A stretch of 39,437 nt of DNA from a virus: the IMG/VR virus record IMGVR_UViG_3300037882_003945, positions 1 through 39,437 of that record; one strand, written 5' to 3'. Both the position numbers and the translations under genes were made by a program. The notes beneath the pieces are model-generated. The model was not told where the DNA came from, ran no database searches, and saw only the letters and a program-made list of their open reading frames with translations. Of the stretch, positions 7,479 to 16,893 are shown one piece after another; position 1 is the stretch's first letter; every line of letters starts with the position of its first letter.

Positions 7479-8009
7479 TTACTCCAGATCGAAGACGTCG
7501 AACGGGGTGCGCGCTGGGTCAAAAATCTCAGCCCGCACCTCTCGCGACCGCTTATGCAGCGCGTCCAGACGGTCCTCAGCTCTCGCTACCAACGCTTGGA
7601 ACTGCGTTGGAGTGAACGAGACTGTGGTATCATCTGCCATCGTCCACTCAATGCTCAGGGGTGGATTGGGGAGGAGTGTCCGGAGAACTCGACCTCGCAG
7701 AGCTTCCATCGAAGCGGGGTCTACCTGGAGAGGCCCAAAGGAAGTCTGCAGAGGCTGCTTGAGGCTATCGGCCCGGGCGCGTTTAAGCTGGCGCCACTGG
7801 TCCTCCCTCTTGGGACCCACCCGCTGAACCCATTGGCCTTTTGGGTCGAACCTAGGCTGCCAGTCCCAGAACGTGTCGTCCCACCCCTCTGGCAACAGGG
7901 CCACAGCATCGGCGTGGTCCTCCGGCACAGCGAGGGGGCGCCCGGTCTCATCCAGACTGCGGGTGTAGTGCGTGATCGGCCCAATCGGGACTGACTCTGA
8001 AAGCAGCAT
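7479..8009 (-). CDS. DUF4376-like tail-fibre-associated protein (176 aa)
   Basis: The second half has the DUF4376 pattern: REDQWRQLKRARADSLKQP, then LQTSFGPLQVDPASMEALRGRV, a WTMADDTTVSFTPTQFQALVARAEDRL segment interrupted by short loops, and a charged helix. The first 70 residues are a short beta-type piece with Trp-rich WDDTFWDWQPRF, as in fibre-assembly proteins that precede this domain. It directly follows the J gene (2-bp gap), the usual place for fibre or fibre-assembly genes. Its likely role is tail-tip or fibre assembly or being part of the fibre base. Family assignment is by pattern memory, not a search. Confidence 0.65.
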   Translation of the reverse strand: MLLSESVPIGPITHYTRSLDETGRPLAVPEDHADAVALLPEGWDDTFWDWQPRFDPKGQWVQRVGPKREDQWRQLKRARADSLKQPLQTSFGPLQVDPASMEALRGRVLRTLLPNPPLSIEWTMADDTTVSFTPTQFQALVARAEDRLDALHKRSREVRAEIFDPARTPFDVFDLE

Positions 8010-8010
8010 G

Positions 8011-11000
8011 TTACGACCCTACCATATAGACGAGTTTGCTGAAGATCGTGCCCGCTCCCGCGCCTGAGTTGCGCTTGGCTGTGAATTTGAACTCATATTC
8101 GGTGTTCGCAGTCAGACCGGTGATGATGGCGCTGACGCTACCCAACTTCACGACGGTGCACTGCTCGTAATACGTGTTGGTATTACCGAGATTGTTAGTG
8201 CCTCGGAGAGTCCAACCACCGCCTACTGGTCGGCTGTATATATACACGAAGGGGTTGCAGACTTGCCCGCTCGTTTCTCCGAACATTCCGGCATAGCATT
8301 GAATTGTGATGGCCCCGGCAGCGCCGGTCTTGCCCATGAACACGTCCGAAATATCAATCTCAGCCGCAGAGGTTAGAGCATTGGTGCCCATCCCTGGACC
8401 CATAGCCAAAATCTTACCTGCCTCGGGCGGGGGGGCCGAGAAAACGCTTTCAACCGCTATCAGGTGGTCAATGTCGATGTCTTCGTAAGTGCTGGTGACA
8501 ACCATAAAGCCGTCATTCGAGCTATTAAGCGTGAGGCTCACCAAACCACTGGCGCTGACTGTCCCGGATAAACCACCAAAACTGGTGTCCACCGTCCATG
8601 TGGCACTGGCCGAGACATCGGTGTTTGCCTTGTAACGACTCAGCTTCACGACCTTCGTGCGGCCACCGATAATAGTAGTATCATAGTCACGATAGACCGG
8701 GATCACATAGCTCGATTGCATTGGGAGTGGCGCATAACCAACGGTGCCCGAGATATCACCAATGAAGGGGACAGTAGCGCTAGGACGATACGGGTTCTCG
8801 CTGCCCCCAGTAGCGGCGGCAGAAGGCTGTGCCCACCCGCTCATCAGGCGCCCTGAAACAGTGACATCATTGTCCACGATCCGCACGGCCCGCACGGCAA
8901 ACGTCCAGTACAAATCAGCGGCTACGCCTTGGATGATGAACGACCTCCGGTCAGGCGGCACATAATAGTGTTGCTCAATCGCCGGGGTGCCCCCCACGGT
9001 GTAGGTTGAGGCTGAAGTACGACCAAGGATCATGATCTCGAACAGGTCGATATCAGCTTCAGTTCCACCCCACACCCACTCGAACGAGATATCAGCGGAG
9101 CCGTCGGTGTTGAGAGTGTGGTCTACGGCAGTGCCGGTGGTAACCACGGTAGGGGCTACGACGGCTGTGGCATTGCGGTCGTTACGAGCGTTAAAGTTCG
9201 TGGTGGCTGCAGTGACGGTGGCCACCGCTACACCACTTATGGTGCCGGAGAGATTACCATCAAAGGCCGCAGTAGCCGCAGGCTGGTACGGGTTTTCACC
9301 ACTTGCGGTCGACTTGACCCACGACGAGTAGACGACCTCATCAGCGTCGATATCAGGATCCACTACCCGGTACGCTCGAACATAGAACGTGTAGTAGAGG
9401 ATGGGGGACACACCCATCAGGAAGAAAGAACGGCGGTCAGCCGGTATTCTGACAGCAGTCTCAATAGCGGGTGTACCCGCTATGATGTATGCTGCGGCAG
9501 AGGACCTCCCGACATACAAGATCTCAAAACCATCGATGTCGGCTTCTGTACCGCCCCAGGACCACTCGAAGGATATGTCGGCGCTCACACCCCCACTGTT
9601 GAGAGTATGGTCAACAGCCGATCCGTCCCCCGCGACTGTGGGGATCGTGATTGGGGTAGCGATCCGATCGTTGCGGGCGTTAAAATTAGTGACCACCGTT
9701 GCGACTGCACTTGCACCCGTGCCACCCACATTACCTGTGTAATCTGGGGTGGCTGTCGGCTGATACGGGTTTTCACCCGCTACTGTCGATTTGACGGCGG
9801 TCGAGCGCATGATACCGGCAGCATTGATGTCAGTATCAACGATCCGGTAGGCCCGGACATAAAAGGTGTAGTATAGGTTCGAGGGCTGGCCGTTGAGAAC
9901 GAAGACCCGCTTATCTGCTGGGACCGTGAAGATCTGTTCCTCTGCCACCGTTGTTCCCAGGGTGTAGGCACCCGCAACGGTTGAGGCCCGCGCGATGATC
10001 TCAAAACCATCGATGTCCGTCGGTGTTCCCCCCCAATCCCAGGAAAACGCGATGTTAGTGGTGGAGTCAGCGTTCAAAACTGGAGGGGGGATAGCTCCCC
10101 CAACAGCAATCGAGGGAGCGACAACTGCCGTAGCAATCCGGTCGTTGCTGACGTTGGTGTTACCAATCGCCTTGCTAAGTGTAACATTACGGCGATACAC
10201 ATATCCGGCATATGGCCCCGACCCCGTGATCAGGATGATCAAAGACGCCGAGTCCTCACCAACGTCGAACCCGCTGGTGATGGTAGCCGTCTGGGTGACG
10301 TACCCCACCGTCAGTGTTTGGGGGTTGGAGGCTGTCGACAGAGCGAAGTTGCTGCTCACATCTGTTCCGTCGGGCAAGAGCACCCGCACGCTGGTGACTG
10401 CCAGATCGTAGGACGTCACCGCCCCTGAACCATTTGTGGGTAGGACGATCATAGATTTGGTCAAGGTGACGTCGAGAGCATCCGCCCCATCTACGCCATC
10501 CACCCCATCCTCAGCCAGGATCTTGGCCGCGCTCCACTCCGCTGTTGGGATAGTGTCCGTAGCGCTCGTGCTGAGTGCTGTTGCTTGAATCACCCATAAG
10601 GGGTGTCCAGTAGGCACCGGGATATTCAGCCCCCAGCTGCCGAGAGCCCCGGTCAACACTCCGGTTGCAAAGGTGTAGGTTAGGGTCGCGACGGGTGCCG
10701 CGGGCGCTGTCGCCGCCCGTTGGTACAAGAATAATGGCGCCGAGTTAACCCCCGCACCTGTCAGCAGAACCGGTGTGGGTAATGTCCCAGAGTTGAAGGT
10801 GGTGGTGCTGCCTGTCCCACTAGCCGTTAGCTGGGTAACCCAAAGAGGATTACCGTCCGCCGAGGGCTCGACCAAGGTCCATCCATTCAGGGTTCCCCCT
10901 GTCACCACCCCGGTGCTGAAGTTTAAGGTCATCGTCCCACTGGGCATTGTCGCCGAGGGGTTGGCTGCCGAACGACGGTAGAACTTGACCACCGAGGTGG

Positions 11001-14000
11001 TCACACCAGCCGCCCCCGCCACACCATCTTGAACAGCAATAACCGGAGTAGTCCACTCACCCGTCGCGATGGTGTCTGAAGGGCCGGTACCAACAGCGGT
11101 AGCCATGGTTGCCCATAGAGGATTACCATCTGAGGCTGGCACCAGTCGGGCCCAAGATCCTAAGGCCCCGCTCAGGCTGTTGTTACCAAACGTATATGTG
11201 AGGGTGGACGCCGGGACAGTGGGGACACTAGCCGCCCTTTGATACAATGTGATAGGGGTTTGGCTAACCCCTGCCCCGGTCTGGATGATAGGGCTGCTAA
11301 ATTGCGCTGCGGGAACACTCACGGTCAGGGTGTTGGCCACAGCGCTGGCCACAATCATAAACAGTGGATCCCCGTTGGCGGCGGGGACTGCCTGGGTCCA
11401 AGCATTTAATGTACCCCCCGACAACACCGCTGTAGCGAAGGTGTAAGTGAAGGTTCCGCTGGGAGCAGCAGGGGTGGCAGATGCTCTCTGGTATAGGTAC
11501 ACAGAGGCACTGCTATTCCCGGCGACGCCGCTCGCGCCGTCTTGAGACATAATCTGTGTCGGAGACCAATCCCCGGTGGGGATCACAAAAGAGGCCTGGT
11601 CACTGATCGCGGCGGCTCGGGTGACCCAAAGGGGCTGACCGTTTGCGGCGGGCACCGCGGTGGTCCAGCTGTTTGTCAGTCCAGTCACACCTGCAGTGGC
11701 GAAGGTATAGGTGATTGAGGCGGAGGGCAGCGCTGGTGCTGAGGCTGATCTACGGAAGAGATCCACCGTGGCTCGGTTCAAACCGTCGCGGGCAAGCACG
11801 ATCGCCGCAGGCCATGTGCCGGCGGTGATTTCCACAGTAGTCCCCATTGAAGAGGCTAATGCGGTGCTACTCCAAAGCGGGTTCCCGTCTGAGGTAGGCG
11901 CACTGGCGCTCCACCCGTTGTTTAACCCTGTGAGAGCCCCAGTGTCGAACGTGTATGTCGTAGTTAGGCTTGGAAGACCTGGGGCGGTGGCCGAACGTTT
12001 GAAAATCTCAATCGTCGCTTGGTTCAGTCCATCCTGAACTAAAATGCTGGGAGCTACCCACTCAGCTGGTGCGACGATGTCTGTGTCAGTCCAAGAGGAT
12101 GCTGGGGCGCTGCTAGTCCATAGTGGGTTCCCCTCCGAAGTGGGCGTAGTCGTGGTCCACCCATTGTCCAGGCCTGTAAGGATTCCAGTAGAGAACGTGA
12201 ACGTAGCATCCACAGAGGGGAGCGGGGGGCTCGCTGCGGCCCGTTGATAAATGGACAGGTTGGTTGAGGTTAGCCCCCCTAGACTGACCGCATACGCAAG
12301 AGTAATCACGGCTTCTAAAGGCATCGATTCTCGGTCACGGAAGTCGCGAGTGAATATGCGGAACTCGTAGTCCCCAGCGTCGGGCGCAAGCCACTCATAG
12401 TAACTATCACTCTGGACGCCTAGATCCTGCCAAGTGCCACCATTGTGTCGCGCCTGAAGCCGATACCCAGTGATATACCCATAGCTGGGTCGATCCCAGT
12501 TGACAGCCACCACCCGGCGGGGGCCCGCGAGGGTTTCCACGGTTGTGGCGGATAGCACCCCATCCACCGGAGCTACCGGGGGTGGCACCACACCGTCCAA
12601 CAGGCTGGTCGTGATATCTTGTTCGGCAATCCCAGCGTCTGACGCGGCCCACTTGCCACTGTCGATCTCGATCGCCGAGATACTGATCAGTTCACCTTCG
12701 CTCTCCTGGATATCCAGAATTCGATAGGCCTTAGGGAGTGCTGGAAGTCCGACAGCGCTGAGTGCGACATTGGCGTTCACAGCCACCGTGGCCGGCAGCG
12801 CGGTTGCCAGGTATATCCGCCGGACATCCCCCCGCTGCTCGCTGGTGTTGGTGACAGCAATGGAACTTGTGAGAGTGGGCTTCAGCCACTCGGTGGCCGC
12901 GGGGTCGGTGGCGGTCGAGGGGTTGTATTCTGAATTGGTCTTTGAGTACACGAGGGTGTAGCTCGCGCCGAGCTCGAGGCGCAGGGTGTCTCGGACCTCA
13001 ATCCAAGTTCGATCTGGGGCGACAGCCATGATTCTGCCAGTGCTGCGCGGCTCCTCTTCCACCATCCGGTTGAGGTCCGCGTCCGCCACCAAGATGGTGT
13101 TCAGACGCTCAAGCAATCGGCCACGGCGATTGGTGGTGAACCTTACGGTTCGGACTTCGTTGTTGGCTACGCGCAGCCGGATAATAGCCCGGCGTAACGC
13201 TTCCTGCCGTCCGGTGCATCCCACCAAGGTGACAGTCGTAGGCTTCCGCCCAAAGCGGGCGATGGCTGTGTTATCAACCACCCGCACCCGGTCTTCCCGG
13301 TAGCCAAACTCCTTATTGCGGAAGACCGCAGTGATGTCGTTATACCGCTGTTCGGTGTCGGAGTTTGTGTACCGGAATTCCCCAACGATGCTCTCCAACG
13401 TGAACACATCGACAGGCACCTCTGGCTTGTCCACCCGAAGATGCCACTCACCCTGGTTACCCTCCCAGCAGATCGCCCCCACCGCGCCCGCGAGATACTG
13501 CACGAATTCTTTGGCCTTCTGGGGCTCGTTGATCGCTACGTTCAGGCTCGAGCGGGGCTCGTATCCACCATTGCCGTCAGGCACCAGCTCGCTGAACCAT
13601 TTGGATGCTGCGAGAGCATCCCACTTATTGAGCCGTGCGTTTGGCGCGATCGAAGAGAGCCCATGCAGGCTGTTCTGCATCAGACCGTTGATGCACCAGG
13701 CAGGGTCGTTGGTGTAAGACTGTGCCCAAGTGCCATCCCAGGTGGCTCCCGAGTATACCCGAGTGTCCGGGTTGAACACCCCAGAAGGCGGGACCGGGAC
13801 AACAAGCGTATCAAACTCCCCAAGGAGAGTCGGCACACCGCTCAACTGGTTTGAAGCCTTGCCGTATACCTGGAGCCACGCCAGCCCCCGCCAAGGTTCG
13901 GTCACCCCAAAGATCGTGTTATAACCCGCTGAGATCGACTCCCAGGTGATGTTGCGCTTCTCGAATTCAGGGTCCGCGTCCAGGTTGTCGCGCTCACGGA

Positions 14001-14754
14001 GTCTGACTCGAACGTCCCAGCTCTTGTTGGCATAGGCCCCAGTGTTCGGGACTGCGATCCGGATCTCGTGGACGTAAGCCGAAGTGGTTTTGCCGGTGAT
14101 GCGAAACCAGCCATTGTTGGTCTCGCCCGGAACAGGGTTGTAGTACCCCAGCCCAGTGAACCTGCTCGACAGCATATACTGGTACGTCCCGTCCGTGAGC
14201 CCGTACTCTCCTGAGGAGTCATAAGCCTCGGGGCTGGCGTCCAACTGCGGGTTCATCCAAGTGGACGCCCCTGAGGGCTTCATCTCTATTTCCAGGTGGG
14301 CTGTCGCATCCGAGACCCCACTCTCCCCCTGCACATAGAGCTGCTGGACCACAAAGCGCAGATCTAGGAAGTCTGCGTTAAGATTGGCGACTGACTGTGG
14401 GAGCCACGCTCCAGGGGTACCAGTGCCGGCGGCGACGCTAGCGTTGGCGATGGTCAGCCCGACACTGGTAGGGGAGCCCCCAGCGCCCAGCCGAAGCTCT
14501 ACCTTCTGGGGGAATTCCGCGGGATCTCCGTTGGCGAAGATCGCGTCGAAGTCCTCGAAGTTGTTATTTCCCCCAGCATCCTCAATTGGAGTGCCGTTCA
14601 TGGTCAGGGACTGGAAGCCGTTGACCAAGCCCTTCCACGGGCCGGCGCCGAGCCCTAGCAAACCCTCGAAGCGGTCAGTCGACCGGAGGTTGTCAGGACG
14701 TTGGACAAACTTAGCCCCACCACCACCACCACCTGCACCAGAGAACGTCTTCAT
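8011..14754 (-). CDS. Tail tip attachment / host specificity protein J (2247 aa)
   Basis: A lambda gpJ-type central tip protein, the last large gene of the tail operon. The N-terminus has a Gly-rich start and RSTDRFEGLLGLGAGPWKGL, matching the tip-attachment family; residues up to about 725 are the tube-closing part. A fibronectin-III-like domain follows at about 735-825. Then come seven repeats of about 80-88 residues (831-1427), a DGVDGVDGAD collagen-like bit, a beta domain, three FnIII-like repeats of about 160 residues (1537 to about 2005) and a C-terminal domain that probably contacts the host. It is about twice the length of lambda gpJ (1132 aa). The ATG overlaps the phosphoesterase stop (ATGA). 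Confidence 0.92.
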   Translation of the reverse strand: MKTFSGAGGGGGGAKFVQRPDNLRSTDRFEGLLGLGAGPWKGLVNGFQSLTMNGTPIEDAGGNNNFEDFDAIFANGDPAEFPQKVELRLGAGGSPTSVGLTIANASVAAGTGTPGAWLPQSVANLNADFLDLRFVVQQLYVQGESGVSDATAHLEIEMKPSGASTWMNPQLDASPEAYDSSGEYGLTDGTYQYMLSSRFTGLGYYNPVPGETNNGWFRITGKTTSAYVHEIRIAVPNTGAYANKSWDVRVRLRERDNLDADPEFEKRNITWESISAGYNTIFGVTEPWRGLAWLQVYGKASNQLSGVPTLLGEFDTLVVPVPPSGVFNPDTRVYSGATWDGTWAQSYTNDPAWCINGLMQNSLHGLSSIAPNARLNKWDALAASKWFSELVPDGNGGYEPRSSLNVAINEPQKAKEFVQYLAGAVGAICWEGNQGEWHLRVDKPEVPVDVFTLESIVGEFRYTNSDTEQRYNDITAVFRNKEFGYREDRVRVVDNTAIARFGRKPTTVTLVGCTGRQEALRRAIIRLRVANNEVRTVRFTTNRRGRLLERLNTILVADADLNRMVEEEPRSTGRIMAVAPDRTWIEVRDTLRLELGASYTLVYSKTNSEYNPSTATDPAATEWLKPTLTSSIAVTNTSEQRGDVRRIYLATALPATVAVNANVALSAVGLPALPKAYRILDIQESEGELISISAIEIDSGKWAASDAGIAEQDITTSLLDGVVPPPVAPVDGVLSATTVETLAGPRRVVAVNWDRPSYGYITGYRLQARHNGGTWQDLGVQSDSYYEWLAPDAGDYEFRIFTRDFRDRESMPLEAVITLAYAVSLGGLTSTNLSIYQRAAASPPLPSVDATFTFSTGILTGLDNGWTTTTPTSEGNPLWTSSAPASSWTDTDIVAPAEWVAPSILVQDGLNQATIEIFKRSATAPGLPSLTTTYTFDTGALTGLNNGWSASAPTSDGNPLWSSTALASSMGTTVEITAGTWPAAIVLARDGLNRATVDLFRRSASAPALPSASITYTFATAGVTGLTNSWTTAVPAANGQPLWVTRAAAISDQASFVIPTGDWSPTQIMSQDGASGVAGNSSASVYLYQRASATPAAPSGTFTYTFATAVLSGGTLNAWTQAVPAANGDPLFMIVASAVANTLTVSVPAAQFSSPIIQTGAGVSQTPITLYQRAASVPTVPASTLTYTFGNNSLSGALGSWARLVPASDGNPLWATMATAVGTGPSDTIATGEWTTPVIAVQDGVAGAAGVTTSVVKFYRRSAANPSATMPSGTMTLNFSTGVVTGGTLNGWTLVEPSADGNPLWVTQLTASGTGSTTTFNSGTLPTPVLLTGAGVNSAPLFLYQRAATAPAAPVATLTYTFATGVLTGALGSWGLNIPVPTGHPLWVIQATALSTSATDTIPTAEWSAAKILAEDGVDGVDGADALDVTLTKSMIVLPTNGSGAVTSYDLAVTSVRVLLPDGTDVSSNFALSTASNPQTLTVGYVTQTATITSGFDVGEDSASLIILITGSGPYAGYVYRRNVTLSKAIGNTNVSNDRIATAVVAPSIAVGGAIPPPVLNADSTTNIAFSWDWGGTPTDIDGFEIIARASTVAGAYTLGTTVAEEQIFTVPADKRVFVLNGQPSNLYYTFYVRAYRIVDTDINAAGIMRSTAVKSTVAGENPYQPTATPDYTGNVGGTGASAVATVVTNFNARNDRIATPITIPTVAGDGSAVDHTLNSGGVSADISFEWSWGGTEADIDGFEILYVGRSSAAAYIIAGTPAIETAVRIPADRRSFFLMGVSPILYYTFYVRAYRVVDPDIDADEVVYSSWVKSTASGENPYQPAATAAFDGNLSGTISGVAVATVTAATTNFNARNDRNATAVVAPTVVTTGTAVDHTLNTDGSADISFEWVWGGTEADIDLFEIMILGRTSASTYTVGGTPAIEQHYYVPPDRRSFIIQGVAADLYWTFAVRAVRIVDNDVTVSGRLMSGWAQPSAAATGGSENPYRPSATVPFIGDISGTVGYAPLPMQSSYVIPVYRDYDTTIIGGRTKVVKLSRYKANTDVSASATWTVDTSFGGLSGTVSASGLVSLTLNSSNDGFMVVTSTYEDIDIDHLIAVESVFSAPPPEAGKILAMGPGMGTNALTSAAEIDISDVFMGKTGAAGAITIQCYAGMFGETSGQVCNPFVYIYSRPVGGGWTLRGTNNLGNTNTYYEQCTVVKLGSVSAIITGLTANTEYEFKFTAKRNSGAGAGTIFSKLVYMVGS
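8740..10146 (-). repeat. Three tandem FnIII-like repeats inside J
   Basis: Each unit of roughly 160 residues starts with NDR(I/N)AT and contains FSWDWGGT or FEW(S/V)WGGTEADID, then (I/V)PADRRSF, YYTFYVRAYR(I/V)V and ENPYQPxAT. They are close enough in sequence to imply recent duplication. They probably lengthen a flexible spike carrying the receptor-binding end. Confidence 0.8.
10474..12264 (-). repeat. Seven tandem repeats of about 80-88 aa inside J
   Basis: Each unit opens with (L/F)Y(Q/R)R(A/S)A, continues TYTFATGxLTG, W, P-x-(A/D)-G-(N/D/H)-PLW, and closes with an (I/V)L-x-(Q/E)DG or TGAGV turn. Some copies are linked by short Gly-rich collagen-like turns. Gains and losses here would change spike length without affecting the tail-tube part. 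Confidence 0.85.
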
Positions 14755-15980
14755 ACCCGGGTGACCTCTACTGCCAGAAGCTCGGTATCAATCCCGAGCG
14801 CTGCATGGATTTCATTGATTGAAAGCACCCGACGTCCGACTTCCCCAAACCGGCGATGAAGGTCGACGCGCGTGATGGAATTCTTGGAGCGATAGCCGGC
14901 ATCGTGGTGGTACTTGTCGTTGGGGGCGAGGTTGTTAAAACTCTCGACCTCGACGCTGTATTCCTTGGTCCGCATCTTGTGGTGGATGTGCCCGATCCAG
15001 ATATAGTGGAACTGGGTCTCGGCCACGTCCTGGCGGAAGTCCGTATAGAAGACATCCCGCAGACGAGAAACCGGACACTTGTCGGAGTGGTGAAGCATCA
15101 CCAAGGTGTCATCCATCCGATACGGGATGAAGACCCGGCTGTTGTCGAGGACATTGACCCGAGGGTTGTCACGAAACACCCGGCGCAAATGGATTGCCAT
15201 CCACAGGTCATTGACTCGGCTGTGGTTGCCCTGATTGATAATGACGTCGACGTGCTCGTGACGCTGCAGCGCTCGCACGATGATCCATTCCATCAGATCG
15301 GTGGAGACCTCAACCATCGTCGAGTAGGGCTGATCCATATCGAGGATGTTGCCGCTCGCGCTGGTGACCCCAGCGGTGTTCTCCGCATGAGTGAAGTCCC
15401 CGAGGTCGTTGATAACGCAGCGTTCTGAGGGCACGGTCTCGGAGATCAAGATATCGAACGCTTGGCGCAGATCTCGGGTAGCCTTCGTCAGATCGAAGGG
15501 GGTGGTGCAGTTCTTCAACTGCGCCAACATATTCAGGTGGGCATCCCCGATATTATACCAAGGGATGACCCATGGATTGAAATCCCATGCAGGTGTGGGG
15601 ACCTCAGGAAAGGCCGGGATGGGGTTGTCGTCGTAGAACTTCTCACGGCGCTCCTGGGCAAACTGCATCCACCGGGCATCGTCAAGCTTGAGCTTCGGCC
15701 AGGCTTCCTTGATGTTACCATTGGCGTCGGTGTGGAGCGTCATCCGCTCGATCATGAACAGATCCGGGACTGGGAAATTGATCCCCTTCTCGGGCGCGAA
15801 CCCCTGAAGCTGGGCCTTCTCCCGCAACCTCTTCAGACCCTCCTGCAGGCTACTCCGGTGACACCCCAGCATCTTAGCGGCAGGCCTAATCTGACCTCCA
15901 CACTCCAGATAAGCAGTCAGATACTGCTGCTGTTGCGCCGTACCGAACGGCATCAGCCCCTCGTCGTACTTAAAGGTCAT
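14751..15980 (-). CDS. Calcineurin-like phosphoesterase with N-terminal HTH, in the tail operon (409 aa)
   Basis: Metallophosphoesterase motifs are complete: Asp146-x-His148, GD at 194-195, GNH at 251-253, HH at 297-298, and GHIHH at 330-334. This is the Mre11/SbcD-type active site that binds two metals, and such enzymes cleave phosphoesters, often in DNA. Residues 13-55 look like a helix-turn-helix (YLTAYLECGGQIRPAAKMLGC then HRSSLQEGL), so it probably binds DNA. Its ends overlap both neighbours (gpI stop, J start) by four bases, which implies tight coupling with tail genes rather than a recent insertion. The only SbcC-like ATPase lies 10 kb away. Whether they cooperate, or this protein acts on DNA at the tail or in packaging, is unknown. 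Confidence 0.85.
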   Translation of the reverse strand: MTFKYDEGLMPFGTAQQQQYLTAYLECGGQIRPAAKMLGCHRSSLQEGLKRLREKAQLQGFAPEKGINFPVPDLFMIERMTLHTDANGNIKEAWPKLKLDDARWMQFAQERREKFYDDNPIPAFPEVPTPAWDFNPWVIPWYNIGDAHLNMLAQLKNCTTPFDLTKATRDLRQAFDILISETVPSERCVINDLGDFTHAENTAGVTSASGNILDMDQPYSTMVEVSTDLMEWIIVRALQRHEHVDVIINQGNHSRVNDLWMAIHLRRVFRDNPRVNVLDNSRVFIPYRMDDTLVMLHHSDKCPVSRLRDVFYTDFRQDVAETQFHYIWIGHIHHKMRTKEYSVEVESFNNLAPNDKYHHDAGYRSKNSITRVDLHRRFGEVGRRVLSINEIHAALGIDTELLAVEVTRV

Positions 15981-16558
15981 GTAAAGCTCACCGGGAACTT
16001 ACCCAATGCGAGTTTGTCAGCGTCGGATTGAAGGCTCAGCCAATGACCGGCGATTTGGTTGCGTCCACAAGCGATAGTTATAGGTGTCCCTTGGGCAGTG
16101 GTATTTGTGTTAATACCAAGATAACGTGAGGGGGGTGGGTCGGCGTCCTTTGAAGTCGACGGAGCCTTGAAGAAGATACCCATGACACCCTGGAGTGCGA
16201 GGGCTACACCCATGCTCACGAACATCGCCGTCCCAGCAGCGCTCAATTCCATTGCGATCCCGATAGCAGCCAGGCCTGGGTTCCAGATTGCGATAGCAAT
16301 CAACACAGCACCAATCAGGATCTTACCGAAGTTGCCCCCGCCCCCGTACATAGCGGGCACAAGATGAAGCTCGTGCTGGTCGGTGGCTTCCCGGAGCTTC
16401 TCCTCAGTGTTGAAGCCCACGGCGTCGATCACCAGGTTTCGAGGATGGTCTGGCTGTTGGGAGAAGAAGCCTTCAATCACCTCAGCGGGCACGTCTCCAG
16501 CCATGACGAAGCTCTCACCGTAGAGGTCGCGGAGTTTCCCATGGAAGATGAGCTTCAT
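15977..16558 (-). CDS. Tail assembly protein I-like (193 aa)
   Basis: Fits the lambda gpI family in place and architecture: a compact N-terminal beta-grasp-like domain (MKLIFHGKLRDLYG to LVIDAVGF), a Gly-rich hinge (YGGGGNFGK), then two hydrophobic helices (ILIGAVLIAIAIWNPGLA, AGTAMFVSMGVALALQGV) and a C-terminal domain. The family acts with gpJ in building the tail tip, and the helices may enter the membrane during infection. The start overlaps the JAMM gene stop by four bases and its stop overlaps the phosphoesterase start. Confidence 0.8.
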   Translation of the reverse strand: MKLIFHGKLRDLYGESFVMAGDVPAEVIEGFFSQQPDHPRNLVIDAVGFNTEEKLREATDQHELHLVPAMYGGGGNFGKILIGAVLIAIAIWNPGLAAIGIAMELSAAGTAMFVSMGVALALQGVMGIFFKAPSTSKDADPPPSRYLGINTNTTAQGTPITIACGRNQIAGHWLSLQSDADKLALGKFPVSFT

Positions 16559-16893
16559 ACGTTCAGCACCAGATCGGCTTCGACCTCATAGGCCCGCACG
16601 TCCCCATCAAGTCCCACGATGTAATGGGTGAGCATCGGCCACTGCAGGAACCCAGCGTAGTCTTCCTGGCTGAGCGCGGCGTCGCCTTGGGGATGCGTAT
16701 GCCAAGTGCCCACTATCTCATAAGTGGTCAGGAGATTGAGAAACGCCACAGGGTCGAGCTGAAAACCCTTGGTGGGCTCAGCATGGACGTTAGGTACCAG
16801 AAAGAGCCGGCCTTCGGCGGTGATAAGGCCACAGAGCTCCTCCTTGAGCTCAGGGTCGAAGAGCTCAACCAACTGAGTGTGAATATCGTTCAT
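16555..16893 (-). CDS. JAB/MPN metalloprotease-like tail protein (112 aa)
   Basis: Has a complete JAMM motif: His65-Thr-His67-Pro, then Ser75-x-x-Asp78, with an upstream Glu in EELCGL as the likely catalytic base. In lambda gpK this domain is fused to NlpC/P60; here it is a separate protein, encoded after NlpC. The start at ATG 16893 is chosen over longer frames because GGAG lies seven bases upstream and the domain begins there. It overlaps the NlpC gene by 29 bp. It is probably part of the tail tip; substrate unknown. Confidence 0.85.
   Translation of the reverse strand: MNDIHTQLVELFDPELKEELCGLITAEGRLFLVPNVHAEPTKGFQLDPVAFLNLLTTYEIVGTWHTHPQGDAALSQEDYAGFLQWPMLTHYIVGLDGDVRAYEVEADLVLNV

Noticed and set aside
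9118-9876. Long open plus-strand frame (252 aa) inside J
   Set aside because: Antisense shadow of the repeats in J, with the period of the repeats in its own sequence and no start signal.
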